The position numbers were made by a program, and so were the translations under genes. A model generated the notes under the pieces. The model was not told the origin of the DNA and made no database searches. It saw only the letters and a program-made list of their open reading frames with translations. This document shows, one piece after another, positions 1 to 8,441 of a stretch of 64,000 nucleotides of DNA (positions within the stretch are counted from its first letter, which is position 1; each line of letters starts with the position of its first letter). The stretch is from an uncultured bacterium (GTDB lineage Bacteria > Actinomycetota > Coriobacteriia > Coriobacteriales > Coriobacteriaceae), in the NCBI GenBank assembly GCA_905215525.1, contig CAJMQJ010000006.1, positions 1-64,000 on the forward strand, written 5' to 3'.

Positions 1-155
1 GCCGCGCGGCAAGGAGATATATTGCCAGACCGGAGGGGCGCCGGGGGCGGGAATCTGGGTGTACACATTTCCTACACAATTTGGGATCCGACTAACGTTT
101 GCCAGCCGTTAACTACCGCTCACCGAGCATCTCTTTATATAAGGCAGTCTCATGG

Positions 156-1556
156 TTAAAGCGGATACGTTCCCCTAGCTAAAGCACAGCCAGCATCGAG
201 CAACTCATCACGTTCTTCCACCGAGAACCCCTCGGCGTAGACGCGCACCACTGGTTCGGTCCCGCTAGGACGGACCAGCAGCCACGTGTCATCCTCGAAT
301 GCTAAACGCAAGCCATCCATATGACTAACGTTTTGCGGCACCTTGCCACAAATCGACTTGGGGTTTACGCCCGGCAGCAGGGTTCGTAACGTTTCGGCAT
401 CTTCGGCCTCAAGGCGCAAATCGCGTCGACCGTAACTCGTCTTACCAAAACTGTCCTCGAGTTGGTCGACCAGAACGCCCAAAGGCGCGTCCGTCTTTGC
501 CATAAGCTCACACAGAATCAGACAGGCGAGGATTCCATCGCGCTCGGGCATATGCGCGGCGATGCCGATACCACCGGCTTCCTCGCCGCCTATGAGGACG
601 CCACCCTTCTTCATCTCTGCCGCTATATATTTGAAACCGACTGGTTTGACGGTCACGCGGCAGCCAAGCGCCTCGGCAATGCGACGCACGAGCGTCGAGC
701 ACGAAAGATTGACGACGACGCGTCCCTCCAAATTACGAAATTGAACCAAGTCGCCCAAAACGAGCGCCATGATCTGATGCGGATGTATATATCTGCCGCG
801 CTCGTCAACCGCGCCGATACGGTCGGCGTCGCCGTCGGTCACCAGGCCAGCGCAAGCTCCGTCCTCGATAACCGTATGCTCGCAAGCGTCCACCCACGGC
901 TCAACGGGGTCGGGGCAGATATCTTCTTGGTCAGGCGCCTGCCCGGCGTGAATCTCGTGCACCTCAACGCCAAGCTCGCGCAGCAAGTCGGCTAGATAGC
1001 CCTGGGCTGCGCCGCCCATGGGGTCAACAACCACGCGCAGGTGCGCGGCGCGGATGGCTTCGGCATCGACAAACGATGCCACCGCTTGCATATAGTCAGG
1101 AATGATATCCGCGGTGCGATATTGCCCCTCGATCCCCATTGGCTCGGGAGCCATGGTCTCTTCGAGCTCTTCGATGACATCCTGGTTGGCGGTCGAGCCG
1201 TCACCCATGCGAATCTTGAGACACAGATAACCCTGCGGATGATGGGACCCCGTCACCATGAGCGCGCCGCACGCCTCACCGTCATAAGCCGCCGCCCACG
1301 TAAGGGCAGGGGTCGGAACAGGTCGCGAAGCGAGCACGGCGTCTAGCCCGTGCGCTGCTAGCACACCCGCCGCAAGCTCAGCGAACTCGCGCGCCAGGGG
1401 CCGAGTGTCGAACCCTATATATACCGTTTTGCCCGGATTGGTCTTTTGCCACAACTCGCCGACGGCATCGGCGATACGGGCAACGTTATCGGCAGTGAAG
1501 TCCTCATCGACGCGAGCGCGCCAACCGTCAGTTCCAAAATGAATTATCGCGCACAC
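156..1556 (-). CDS. Phosphoglucomutase/phosphomannomutase family protein
   Basis: A cytosolic phosphohexomutase of the alpha-D-phosphohexomutase superfamily, 466 residues, full length for the family. It interconverts hexose 1- and 6-phosphates for cell-wall and polysaccharide precursors; the exact sugar is not decidable from sequence. All four loops are visible: the phosphoserine loop (TGSHHP, replacing the usual TASHNP), the metal loop DGDADR, the sugar loop GGEEAGG and the C-terminal phosphate loop RPSGTEP. I chose the GTG at 1556 because GAGGTG lies 7 nt upstream and the FGTDGWR motif starts six residues later; a start at 1640 would add 28 residues without family similarity. Upstream are a hairpin and an IS200 element, so it is probably transcribed alone. 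Confidence 0.9.
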   Translation of the reverse strand: MCAIIHFGTDGWRARVDEDFTADNVARIADAVGELWQKTNPGKTVYIGFDTRPLAREFAELAAGVLAAHGLDAVLASRPVPTPALTWAAAYDGEACGALMVTGSHHPQGYLCLKIRMGDGSTANQDVIEELEETMAPEPMGIEGQYRTADIIPDYMQAVASFVDAEAIRAAHLRVVVDPMGGAAQGYLADLLRELGVEVHEIHAGQAPDQEDICPDPVEPWVDACEHTVIEDGACAGLVTDGDADRIGAVDERGRYIHPHQIMALVLGDLVQFRNLEGRVVVNLSCSTLVRRIAEALGCRVTVKPVGFKYIAAEMKKGGVLIGGEEAGGIGIAAHMPERDGILACLILCELMAKTDAPLGVLVDQLEDSFGKTSYGRRDLRLEAEDAETLRTLLPGVNPKSICGKVPQNVSHMDGLRLAFEDDTWLLVRPSGTEPVVRVYAEGFSVEERDELLDAGCALARGTYPL

Positions 1557-1681
1557 GCGCAGACACCTCACAGTGTTTGGATCATGGTACGCATGAGGTA
1601 TACCCGCGATACACGCTCGGCAACCTGCCGGCACCAGCATTCACCATTTGGGCAAATGCTGCCGAGGACATGCAGGCAATC

Positions 1682-1707
1682 AAAACCACCCCTAAAAGGG
1701 GTGGTTT
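1682..1707. terminator. Bidirectional intrinsic terminator-like hairpin
   Basis: Perfect 11-bp stem (AAACCACCCCT / AGGGGTGGTTT) with a 3-nt loop and T/A-rich flanks on both sides. It lies between the phosphohexomutase and the IS200 element and could end transcription of tnpA on the minus strand. Confidence 0.7.
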
Positions 1708-1711
1708 GCTC

Positions 1712-2445
1712 TTAGGGTATAACCCTTGGATTTCCGGCACGCGTCTAAAGGCGCCGGCCCTCACGGGGTTCGGGCCGCACTGCAGATTGACCCGTGACGG
1801 GCCGGTCAAACCGGCGCTATTTGCGCCCCGGCCCCCTATCGAAGGGGTCCTCGTACTCCTTGACGCTCAGCCGGTCGAGCGCGATGTCGGCCCTCTCCTG
1901 CTCCCGGATGTACTTCGCGATCGGCGCCTCGTTCAGGCCGACGGTGGACACGTAGTAGCCCTCGGCCCAGAACTTCCTGTTGCCGAACTTGTACTTCATG
2001 TTCGCGTGCCTGTCGAATACCATCAGCGAGCTCTTCCCCTTCAGGTAGCCCATCACGCTCGACACGCTGTACTTCGGCGGTATCGCCAGCAGCATGTGGA
2101 CGTGGTCGGGCATCAGGTGCCCCTCGATGATCTCTATCCCCTTGTACTGGCAGAGCTTCCTGAAGATCTCCCCAAGGTCGGACCTTATTTGGTTGTAGAT
2201 GACTTTGCGCCTATACTTCGGCGTGAACACGACGTGGTACTTGCACATCCACTTCGTGTGCGACAGGCTGTAGGCCTTCTGGGCCATACGCCACCACCGC
2301 CCTCTCGACTCGGATTCCTTGCGGCCTGAACAATCGCAAGTGTCCGGCGAGGGGGCGGCTTTGTAAAGCCGTTTGGCCCCACCCGCATAGCGGGTGGTTT
2401 CTGATGCGGCGCGCTGCGCGCCCCGCACAGGCTAAAGCCTTTAAT
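1712..2445 (-). mobile_element. IS200/IS605-family insertion sequence (tnpA only)
   Basis: Element inserted between the phosphohexomutase and homocysteine methyltransferase genes. It carries one transposase and no tnpB. Subterminal imperfect hairpins are visible on both sides instead of terminal inverted repeats, as in this family: CCACCCGC-ATA-GCGGGTGG at about 2379-2397 and TGCGGCGCGC / GCGCCCCGCA at about 2404-2427 upstream of tnpA, and GGCCC...GGGCC at about 1757-1776 downstream. Exact ends cannot be fixed because IS200 makes no target duplication; the bounds given are the gap between two flanking terminators. Confidence 0.6.
1817..2287 (-). CDS. tnpA: IS200/IS605 family transposase TnpA
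   Basis: Y1-type HUH single-strand transposase, 156 residues, normal length. The HUH metal motif is HVH in the stretch MPDHVHMLL, and the catalytic tyrosine is expected in the C-terminal helix around IAKYIREQ. It cuts and rejoins single-stranded hairpin ends during replication. The ATG at 2287 starts the conserved region (SLSHTKWMCKYHVVF follows), and a GA-rich stretch ending AGGG lies upstream; a longer reading from 2428 would extend into the left-end hairpin. The frame is intact, so the element may still be active. It is closer to true IS200 than to REP-associated RAYT enzymes, though I cannot test this by phylogeny. Confidence 0.9.
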   Translation of the reverse strand: MAQKAYSLSHTKWMCKYHVVFTPKYRRKVIYNQIRSDLGEIFRKLCQYKGIEIIEGHLMPDHVHMLLAIPPKYSVSSVMGYLKGKSSLMVFDRHANMKYKFGNRKFWAEGYYVSTVGLNEAPIAKYIREQERADIALDRLSVKEYEDPFDRGPGRK

Positions 2446-2474
2446 AAAAAAACCGCCCCGTATGGAGCGGTTTT
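2446..2474 (-). terminator. Intrinsic terminator of the homocysteine methyltransferase gene
   Basis: On the minus strand, AAAACCGCTCC-ATA-CGGGGCGGTTTT followed by a T run, 5 nt after the stop codon of the gene ending at 2480. Confidence 0.85.
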
Positions 2475-2479
2475 GCCCT

Positions 2480-3373
2480 TTATATATCGAGCGCCTCGGC
2501 CATCGCTGCCGTAGTGATTGCCGTGGTTCCACAGCAACTGCCCACCATTGCGGCACCGGCATGTCTCCATTCGATGCATGCGCGCGCGAAAGCTTCGGGG
2601 TTCTCGTGCCATACGGGGCCATCCTGAGTCTGGACCGGATCGCCCACGTTGGGACGCACCGTGACGGGAGTAGTCGCCGATGCAACCATCCTGGGCACCG
2701 CCGCGTTCGCGGCCGCAAGCGAACAGCAATTAACACCAACCGAGTTTGCGCCGTGTTTTTCGGCGTACAAAACGGCTGCCTCGATGTTGAGGCCATCGCC
2801 CAACAGGTCGCCCTTATCGTCAACGACAAAACTCACCAGAACAGGCATGCCGTCGGCGGCATCTCGGGCGCCGGCAAGCATGGGCTGCAAATTACGGATA
2901 GACGTCACCGTCTCGATCAGCAGACCGTCAACACCAGCATTGAGCAAGGCGTGCGCCTGTTCGCGCGCAATGCCTCGGATCTCACGAAACTCGGCCGAGT
3001 CCTCGGCAAACCACTCAATACCGATCGGACCCATCGAGCCCAGCAGCAGCTGAGGGTGCGCCTGGCGGGCATCGTCGACGGCCCCGCGATTGACCTCCGC
3101 CACGGACGGCGCAATCTGGTCGTGCTTGAGGGCATAGCTTGATGCCTGAAAGGTATTGGTAATGAGTACCTGCGCGCCGGCGGCGACATACAAGCGATGG
3201 ATACGAGAAACGGTCTGCGGCTCTGCCAGATTCCAAAACGCCGGTGGAATATCGGCGGCGTCGTACTCACTCAACAGAACACTGCCCATGGGGCCCTGCG
3301 CCAACAAGGTCTCGCTCGACAAGCGGCGCGTAAGTTCCTCGGCACCAAAGCGATTGTAATAACTCGTATCCAT
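2480..3373 (-). CDS. Homocysteine S-methyltransferase family protein
   Basis: A TIM-barrel methyltransferase of the MmuM/BHMT family, 297 residues, cytosolic. It is expected to move a methyl group from a donor such as S-methylmethionine to homocysteine, giving methionine. The zinc-binding cysteines are present: NCC in GVNCCS and the pair in GSCCGTT near the C-terminus; the N-terminal GPMGSVLL loop is the start of the barrel. The ATG at 3373 is the first plausible start, though the ribosome-binding site is weak. It lies 10 nt downstream of the metal-dependent repressor gene, so co-transcription is likely. Methyl donor is not determinable here. Confidence 0.85.
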   Translation of the reverse strand: MDTSYYNRFGAEELTRRLSSETLLAQGPMGSVLLSEYDAADIPPAFWNLAEPQTVSRIHRLYVAAGAQVLITNTFQASSYALKHDQIAPSVAEVNRGAVDDARQAHPQLLLGSMGPIGIEWFAEDSAEFREIRGIAREQAHALLNAGVDGLLIETVTSIRNLQPMLAGARDAADGMPVLVSFVVDDKGDLLGDGLNIEAAVLYAEKHGANSVGVNCCSLAAANAAVPRMVASATTPVTVRPNVGDPVQTQDGPVWHENPEAFARACIEWRHAGAAMVGSCCGTTAITTAAMAEALDI

Positions 3374-3383
3374 ATATATCCCG

Positions 3384-3806
3384 CTATTCCTCGACGCTGA
3401 TTCCCTGCTTTTCGAGATAGGCGAGCCAGCGGTTCATCGTGTCCTCGGATAGCGCATGCTCCATCATGCAGGCCTCGGAATCGGCTCGCTCAAATTCGAC
3501 ACCGAGCTCCTGAACCAAAAACGTGCGGACGAGGCGATGACGGTACCAGATAGCCGTGCCAACCTCGCGGCCGCGATCGGTCAGGACTACCTTGCCGTAG
3601 TGCGATTGCTCGACAAGCTCGGATGCCTTGAGCGCCGAAACCGCTTTATTGACCGATGCCTTGGAGACGCCAAGGCGCTGCGCGATGTCGACCGATCGCA
3701 CGCCGTTGGTTTCCCCCTCTTCGCTTTCAATGCGAACCATGCACTCCAAGTAGTCTTCGTTCGCCACCGTCAGATGTAGTTCGCGCGAGCTATTTGTCGT
3801 ATCCAT
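3384..3806 (-). CDS. Metal-dependent transcriptional repressor, DtxR/MntR family
   Basis: DNA-binding repressor of 140 residues, comparable to MntR and shorter than IdeR because the SH3-like C-terminal domain is absent. An N-terminal winged helix (EDYLECMVRI, then the recognition region RLGVSKASVNKAVSAL) is followed by the dimerisation and metal domain with HRLVRTFL and CMMEHALSEDT, the segments that carry the usual His/Glu/Cys metal ligands. Manganese or ferrous iron is the likely co-repressor; sequence does not decide. The ATG at 3806 (second in-frame) has GGGACGGAAG upstream and is preferred to that at 3827. It is divergent from pepT, with a palindrome between them that is a candidate operator. 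Confidence 0.88.
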   Translation of the reverse strand: MDTTNSSRELHLTVANEDYLECMVRIESEEGETNGVRSVDIAQRLGVSKASVNKAVSALKASELVEQSHYGKVVLTDRGREVGTAIWYRHRLVRTFLVQELGVEFERADSEACMMEHALSEDTMNRWLAYLEKQGISVEE

Positions 3807-3859
3807 GATCTTCCGTCCCTTCTGCATTCAATGGCTGATTCTACCCCATCCAAGCGTCG

Positions 3860-3879
3860 CGGTATGCCGTGGCATACCG
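3860..3879. promoter_or_regulatory. Candidate operator between repressor gene and pepT
   Basis: Palindrome with 9-bp arms CGGTATGCC and GGCATACCG around a 2-bp GT centre. It lies 54 bp upstream of the metal-repressor start and 48 bp upstream of the pepT start. An extended -10-like TGCTAGAGT follows at about 3880-3888 on the plus strand, so a protein bound here could block pepT transcription. Assignment to the adjacent repressor is inference. Confidence 0.55.
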
Positions 3880-3926
3880 TGCTAGAGTTCTTGTTGCACA
3901 CGACGACCAAGATTGGAGCGGTCTTT

Positions 3927-5174
3927 ATGGAAAACACCACCACGAACCCCGATGTCCTCGAGCGCTTTTTGCGCTACGTCCAGATCAACACGCAGTCCGA
4001 GGATGCAAACTGCGACCAGGTACCCTCGAGCGTCGTTCAGTTTGACCTTGCCAACGTGCTGGCTGAAGAGCTGCGCGAGCTTGGTGCGGAAGATGCCCAC
4101 GTGACCGAGCATGCCTATGTCTGCGCGCATATCCCCGCAAGTGCGGGCGCTGAGGACAAGCCCGCCCTTGGCCTGATCGCCCATCTCGACACCACCGAAG
4201 TTGCACCGGGCGCCGGCGTGAAGCCGCACATCGTACACTACGAAGGCGGCGACCTGGTCTGCGGCACGGTTGACGGTAAGCCCGTTGCCATGAGTACCGC
4301 CAAGCTTCCCGCCCTGAACGACCTCGCGGGTGAGGACCTGGTCTGCAGCGATGGCACCACGCTGCTGGGCGCGGACGACAAGGCAGGCGTCGCCGAGATC
4401 ATGTCGCTTGTCGCGCGTATCGCTCAGGACCCCTCTCTGCCCCATCCCGCACTCGGCATTTGCTTCTGCCCTGACGAGGAGATCGGTCACGGAGCCGAGC
4501 TGTTGGATATCGATACCTTTGGCTGCAAGTACGCCTACACGGTCGACGGCGGCCCCATCGGCGAGCTGGAGTGGGAGTGCTTTAACGCCGCCGAGGCGAC
4601 CATCCGCTTTGAGGGCCAGTCCATCCACCCGGGCGACGCCAAGGGCCGTATGGTCAACGCAGGCAATCTGTTCTGCGACTTCAACGCGTTGCTCCCCTAC
4701 GTGCAGCGCCCGGAGTATACGGAAGGCTACGAGGGCTTTTATCACCTTGAGGGTGTATCTGCGACCGTCGATCACGCCACGGCGCGCTATATCGTCCGTG
4801 ATCACGATGCCGCCAAGTTCCAGCAGAAACTCGACCTTATTGATGCCGCCGCCTCGATGCTCAACCAGCGTCTGGGTGAGGAGCGCGTGACGGTCGAGAT
4901 TAAGCAGCAGTATCGAAATATGGCCGAGATCGTTCGTGACTATCCCGAGCTTATTGATGTTGCCAAGGAAGCCTACCTTGCCTGCGGCGTTGAGCCCCAA
5001 GTGCTGCCGATTCGTGGCGGCACCGACGGCGCTCAGCTGTCGTTCCGCGGTCTGCCCTGCCCCAACCTTTCCACCGGCGGCTATTGCTACCACGGCGTCA
5101 ACGAGTTCGTCCCGGTCAGTTCGCTCGTCAAGATGACCGACGTGCTCCAGAAGCTCGTCGCCCGCTTTGCATAA
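3927..5174 (+). CDS. pepT: Peptidase T (tripeptide aminopeptidase)
   Basis: M20B metallopeptidase, 415 residues, normal length (about 410). It removes the N-terminal residue from tripeptides in the cytosol. Motifs: AHLDTTE (first zinc His and Asp), GTTLLGADDKAG (bridging Asp), CPDEEIGHG (catalytic Glu and zinc Glu), VDGGPIGELEWE, HPGDAKGRM, and the C-terminal GGTDGAQLS. ATG 3927 has GGAG 9 nt upstream; the earlier ATG at 3831 would translate the promoter region. It is monocistronic, with a strong terminator just downstream, and divergent from a metal-responsive repressor, which could fit regulation of a zinc or manganese enzyme. Confidence 0.95.
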   Translation: MENTTTNPDVLERFLRYVQINTQSEDANCDQVPSSVVQFDLANVLAEELRELGAEDAHVTEHAYVCAHIPASAGAEDKPALGLIAHLDTTEVAPGAGVKPHIVHYEGGDLVCGTVDGKPVAMSTAKLPALNDLAGEDLVCSDGTTLLGADDKAGVAEIMSLVARIAQDPSLPHPALGICFCPDEEIGHGAELLDIDTFGCKYAYTVDGGPIGELEWECFNAAEATIRFEGQSIHPGDAKGRMVNAGNLFCDFNALLPYVQRPEYTEGYEGFYHLEGVSATVDHATARYIVRDHDAAKFQQKLDLIDAAASMLNQRLGEERVTVEIKQQYRNMAEIVRDYPELIDVAKEAYLACGVEPQVLPIRGGTDGAQLSFRGLPCPNLSTGGYCYHGVNEFVPVSSLVKMTDVLQKLVARFA

Positions 5175-5198
5175 GCCTGGCTGCACAAGTCCAAAAGA

Positions 5199-5237
5199 CG
5201 AACCGCCCCGTCCTCTACAGAGAACGGGGCGGTTTTT
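5199..5237 (+). terminator. Intrinsic terminator of pepT
   Basis: Stem AACCGCCCCGT / ACGGGGCGGTT with a 12-nt loop and a T5 tail, about 25 nt after the pepT stop. Confidence 0.9.
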
Positions 5238-5271
5238 GCTGCAAGTGGAGTAATCAGCATCGCAGGTTGAG

Positions 5272-5425
5272 CCAACGTCAGCGAGCGACGTCCAAGGCGA
5301 ACAAGTTGGCATGAAAAAGGCAGGGCATTGACCTTCTGGTCATGCCCTGCCTTTTGAATGACAAATTGTCGCCTTGGGCGGCGCGCAGCGTCGAGCCGTT
5401 ACGGCGTTTGGTAAAACGCCGTAAC
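5272..5425 (-). repeat. Structured 3'-end repeat element, copy A
   Basis: About 150 bp that recurs at 20841-20989 and, in part, at 26800-26920. Read on the minus strand it starts directly after the LCP stop codon with a 12-bp hairpin (GTTACGGCGTTT / AAACGCCGTAAC, loop TACC), then an outer helix (CCAAGGCGA with TCGCCTTGG) enclosing a terminator-like hairpin (GGCAGGGCAT / ATGCCCTGCC followed by T5). Stems differ between copies by paired changes, so the element is conserved as RNA structure. It probably works at least as a 3' terminator. Confidence 0.7.
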
Positions 5426-6661
5426 TTAGTAGTTGGCTTCGTAGCCGTTGCCGTCGCCGGTGGGCTCTTCGTAGTAGTCCGAATCGCTCGAATCGCTTGA
5501 GTCATCGGAATCGTCAGAGCTGACCGATGAGGTTGCGGTACCGTTTGCGTAATCGTCAGACGTGTTGTTGTTCAGGTCGCCGATCGTAGAGCTGGAACCG
5601 TCGGAAAGACCCATGGTGTTGGGGCCCTTGGGATCCTTGCCAGCATCGACGCGCTCCATCATTTCCTTGAGCTCGTCCTCGTAGACAAAGACGTAGCTCA
5701 CACCGTCGATCATGGTGCTGTCGTCGGCGTACGAGGGCAGGTTGGCCGAGTAGATACCGTCGACATCCATACCGCGCATGGCGTTGACCGTAGCCACGAT
5801 ATCCTGAACGCTCATATCGGTTACGAGCATATCGGACAGCGAATTAACCAGGCCAAAGATCTTCGTGGCATCGAAGTTATTGAGAATCTGGTTGGCAAGG
5901 GCGCCAAGCACCTGACGCTGGTGGCGCATGCGCGTGTAATCGCCGTCGGCATAGGTGTAGCGGCAGCGGGCATAGGTAAGGGCGGTGGCACCGTCCATAT
6001 GCTGCTGGCCAGCGGTAATCTTAATATCCAGGTGCTCGGGGTCGTCAACATCATCGGTTGCGTTAATGTCGATACCGCCAACCGAATCAATCAGCGCCTG
6101 CATACCGTCGAAGCTGACCTCGGCATAGTGGGAAATCTGAACACCGCACAGCTCGTTGACCGCCTCGACCATGGCCTCGGCGCCGCCAACGGTATGGCAG
6201 GCGTTGATCTTCATGGTCTCGCCCTTGTACTCGACCTTGGTGTCGCGCGGAACGGAAATGAGCGTCGCCTGCTTTTGCGTGGGGTCGATGCGTGCCAGGA
6301 TAATCGAGTCGGCACGATACGTATCCTCGCCCGGACGGCCGTCGGTACCAAGAAGCAGCACGTAGAACGGATCCTTTGCCTCATCGGTGTCAACCAGAAC
6401 CCGACGCAGATTGTCGGTAATGACATTAGAATCGCCGAGCTTGCCCATAATGGTGGCAAACCACAGGCCGGCAGCGGTAGTGGCACTCAACAGCACGCCA
6501 AGCACGACAATGAGCGCGACGTGACGAATCGTGTGGCTACGACGACGTTGGCGAGCGCGCTCGGAATAGCGAGCCACGTTATCGCGACCGTAGATCTTGG
6601 CCTGCGCACCAGTTGAGGGTCTTCGGGTGGTGGTATCTGCGAGGGGCTTTTTATTAAACAT
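5426..6661 (-). CDS. LytR-CpsA-Psr (LCP) family cell-wall ligase
   Basis: Membrane-anchored phosphotransferase of 411 residues that attaches glycopolymers or capsule to peptidoglycan using lipid-linked donors. A basic cytosolic N-terminus is followed by one membrane segment at about 47-69, then an extracellular LCP domain containing LLLGTDGR, the Asp/Arg-rich ILARIDP and SVPRDTKV segments, and YARCRYTYADGDYTRMRHQRQ, the Arg-rich active-site stretch. The last 45 residues are Ser/Asp-rich and probably disordered outside the cell. The ATG at 6661 has AGG 6 nt upstream and begins just 3' of murA across a short overlap (murA stop at 6674), so the two form a cell-envelope transcription unit. Confidence 0.92.
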   Translation of the reverse strand: MFNKKPLADTTTRRPSTGAQAKIYGRDNVARYSERARQRRRSHTIRHVALIVVLGVLLSATTAAGLWFATIMGKLGDSNVITDNLRRVLVDTDEAKDPFYVLLLGTDGRPGEDTYRADSIILARIDPTQKQATLISVPRDTKVEYKGETMKINACHTVGGAEAMVEAVNELCGVQISHYAEVSFDGMQALIDSVGGIDINATDDVDDPEHLDIKITAGQQHMDGATALTYARCRYTYADGDYTRMRHQRQVLGALANQILNNFDATKIFGLVNSLSDMLVTDMSVQDIVATVNAMRGMDVDGIYSANLPSYADDSTMIDGVSYVFVYEDELKEMMERVDAGKDPKGPNTMGLSDGSSSTIGDLNNNTSDDYANGTATSSVSSDDSDDSSDSSDSDYYEEPTGDGNGYEANY

Positions 6662-6673
6662 AGGCAACCTGTA

Positions 6674-7957
6674 TTAGTAGATGACGGGATCGGGGACGGT
6701 AGCATGCTCGACATGCGCGCCGAGCGCCTGCAGCTTTTCGACAAACTGCTCGTAGCCGCGCTTGATGTGATGGATAGCCGAAACCTCGGTCGTCCCGTCG
6801 GCGATCAAGCCCGCTACGACGAGGGCCGCTCCGCCGCGCAGATCGGGCGAGGTAACCTGTGCACCCGAGAAGCCCTTGACGCCATGAATCATGGCATGAT
6901 GGCTCTCGATACGAATGTCGGCACCCATGCGCACCAGCTCAGAGGCAAACATAAAGCGATTCTCGAAGATGTTCTCGGTAATAACGGAACTGCCGTCGGC
7001 AAGGGCGGAGAGCACCATAATCTGCGCCTGCATGTCGGTCGGGAAACCGGGGAACGGAAGCGTCTGGATGTCGACCGGCTTGATACGCTCGGCACGGTTC
7101 ACATGGACGCCATCCTCGACGCGCTCGCAGTCGATACCCATGAGCTCCATCTTCTTGAGCACCATGCCCAAGTGAATGGGGCAAAAGCCCGTGACATCGA
7201 CACCGCGATCGTCGGCCATCAACGCACCGGCAACGATAAAGGTACCGGCCTCGATGCGGTCGCCCACCACGCGATGGATAACGGGATGGAGCTCTTCCAC
7301 GCCTTCGATAGTCACGACGGGCGTACCGGCGCCAACAATCTTGGCGCCCATCTCGTTGAGCATGTTAGCGAGATCGACGATCTCGGGCTCGCGGGCGGCA
7401 TTGTCGATAACCGTGGTGCCCTGTGCGCGCACAGAGGCCATGATGAGGTTCTCGGTCGCACCGACGCTGGCGAACTCGAGCGTGACGGTGGTACCGCGCA
7501 GACCTTGGGGCGCATTAGCGTTGATGTAACCGTGGGCGGTATCGAACTCAACGCCCAGGGCCTCAAGACCAAGAATGTGCATATCGATCTTGCGAGCACC
7601 CAGGTTGCAGCCGCCCGGCATGGCAATTTTGGCGCGATGGAAGCGGCCCAGCAGGGGTCCCATGACGGCGGTGGAAGCGCGCATCTTGGCAACGAGCTCG
7701 TAGGGGGCCTCCCATGAATCGACCTGAGAGGTATCAATCTCGAGCGTGTGCTCGTCGAGAACATCGATCGTAGCGCCCATGCCCTTGAGCACCTTGCCCA
7801 TCACGTGGACATCGGAAATATCGGGCACGTTCTGCAGCGTCGTCTTGCCCGGCGCCAGAAGCGTTGCCGCCATGAGTTTGAGCGCGGAGTTCTTGGCGCC
7901 CGAGACGGGCACGGAGCCTCCGATGGCGTGGCCACCCTCAACGCGGATAATATCCAA
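6674..7957 (-). CDS. murA: UDP-N-acetylglucosamine 1-carboxyvinyltransferase
   Basis: First committed enzyme of peptidoglycan synthesis, transferring enolpyruvate from PEP to UDP-GlcNAc in the cytosol. 427 residues, full length. SGAKNSALKLMAA at the N-terminus is the UDP-GlcNAc binding strand, and the fosfomycin-target cysteine is in MPGGCNLGARKIDMHI. The start codon is TTG (7957) with AAAGGG 6 nt upstream, and no nearby ATG would keep the first strand intact. It follows the ATP synthase operon after a terminator hairpin, and is followed immediately by the LCP gene. Confidence 0.96.
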   Translation of the reverse strand: MDIIRVEGGHAIGGSVPVSGAKNSALKLMAATLLAPGKTTLQNVPDISDVHVMGKVLKGMGATIDVLDEHTLEIDTSQVDSWEAPYELVAKMRASTAVMGPLLGRFHRAKIAMPGGCNLGARKIDMHILGLEALGVEFDTAHGYINANAPQGLRGTTVTLEFASVGATENLIMASVRAQGTTVIDNAAREPEIVDLANMLNEMGAKIVGAGTPVVTIEGVEELHPVIHRVVGDRIEAGTFIVAGALMADDRGVDVTGFCPIHLGMVLKKMELMGIDCERVEDGVHVNRAERIKPVDIQTLPFPGFPTDMQAQIMVLSALADGSSVITENIFENRFMFASELVRMGADIRIESHHAMIHGVKGFSGAQVTSPDLRGGAALVVAGLIADGTTEVSAIHHIKRGYEQFVEKLQALGAHVEHATVPDPVIY

Positions 7958-7973
7958 GGTCTACCCTTTCAAA

Positions 7974-8010
7974 AAGCATGCCCGGGGTGGCTGGGCCATC
8001 CCGGGCATGA
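7974..8010 (-). terminator. Intrinsic terminator of the ATP synthase operon
   Basis: Minus-strand stem ATGCCCGGG / CCCGGGCAT, then GC and T5, between atpC and murA. Read-through to murA remains possible. Confidence 0.75.
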
Positions 8011-8045
8011 TGTGTTCGCAAATGGTCGAACGCTAAATCGTTTGA

Positions 8046-8438
8046 CTATTGGGCAAGCTTGAGCTTACACCATGCGATTTCATTATAGAGGTAGGCGCGG
8101 CGTGCATCATCCTCCGACAAATTACCCAGCTTCTCTTCAAAACCTTGAATATCAGCTTTAAGCTTGTCGGCATCGACGGTCGCCAAATCGCAAGCGCGCT
8201 CGGCGAGAACGGTCACGACATCGTCCGCAACCTGGGCATAGCCGCCGGCCACGGCAAACGTGTGGTCGACAGTGCCCATGGCCTTATCGGAAACGCGAAC
8301 GTAACCGCGGTCGATCGTGCAAATCTCGCTGGAGTGAGCAGGCAGGACGCCAAACTCGCCATCCGTGGACGGAATCGACACAAACGCAGCGTCGCCCTCA
8401 TAGGCGCAGCTCACGGGGCACACGATGCGGATACGCAT
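8046..8438 (-). CDS. atpC: F1Fo ATP synthase epsilon subunit
   Basis: Central-stalk subunit, 130 residues, that couples rotation to the beta subunits and can inhibit hydrolysis. The N-terminal beta-sandwich includes SIPSTDGEFGVLPAHS, the family signature, and the C-terminal helical hairpin is present but brief. It is the last gene of the ATP synthase operon, 3 nt after atpD. Confidence 0.95.
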   Translation of the reverse strand: MRIRIVCPVSCAYEGDAAFVSIPSTDGEFGVLPAHSSEICTIDRGYVRVSDKAMGTVDHTFAVAGGYAQVADDVVTVLAERACDLATVDADKLKADIQGFEEKLGNLSEDDARRAYLYNEIAWCKLKLAQ

Positions 8439-8441
8439 AAC

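Noticed and set aside
1817..2445. A RAYT (REP-associated) transposase as source of the palindromes
   Set aside because: The protein looks like standard IS200 TnpA, and its flanking hairpins do not match the TGTGACAAAGGG or GCGTGGAT palindromes, so a direct link is not supported here.
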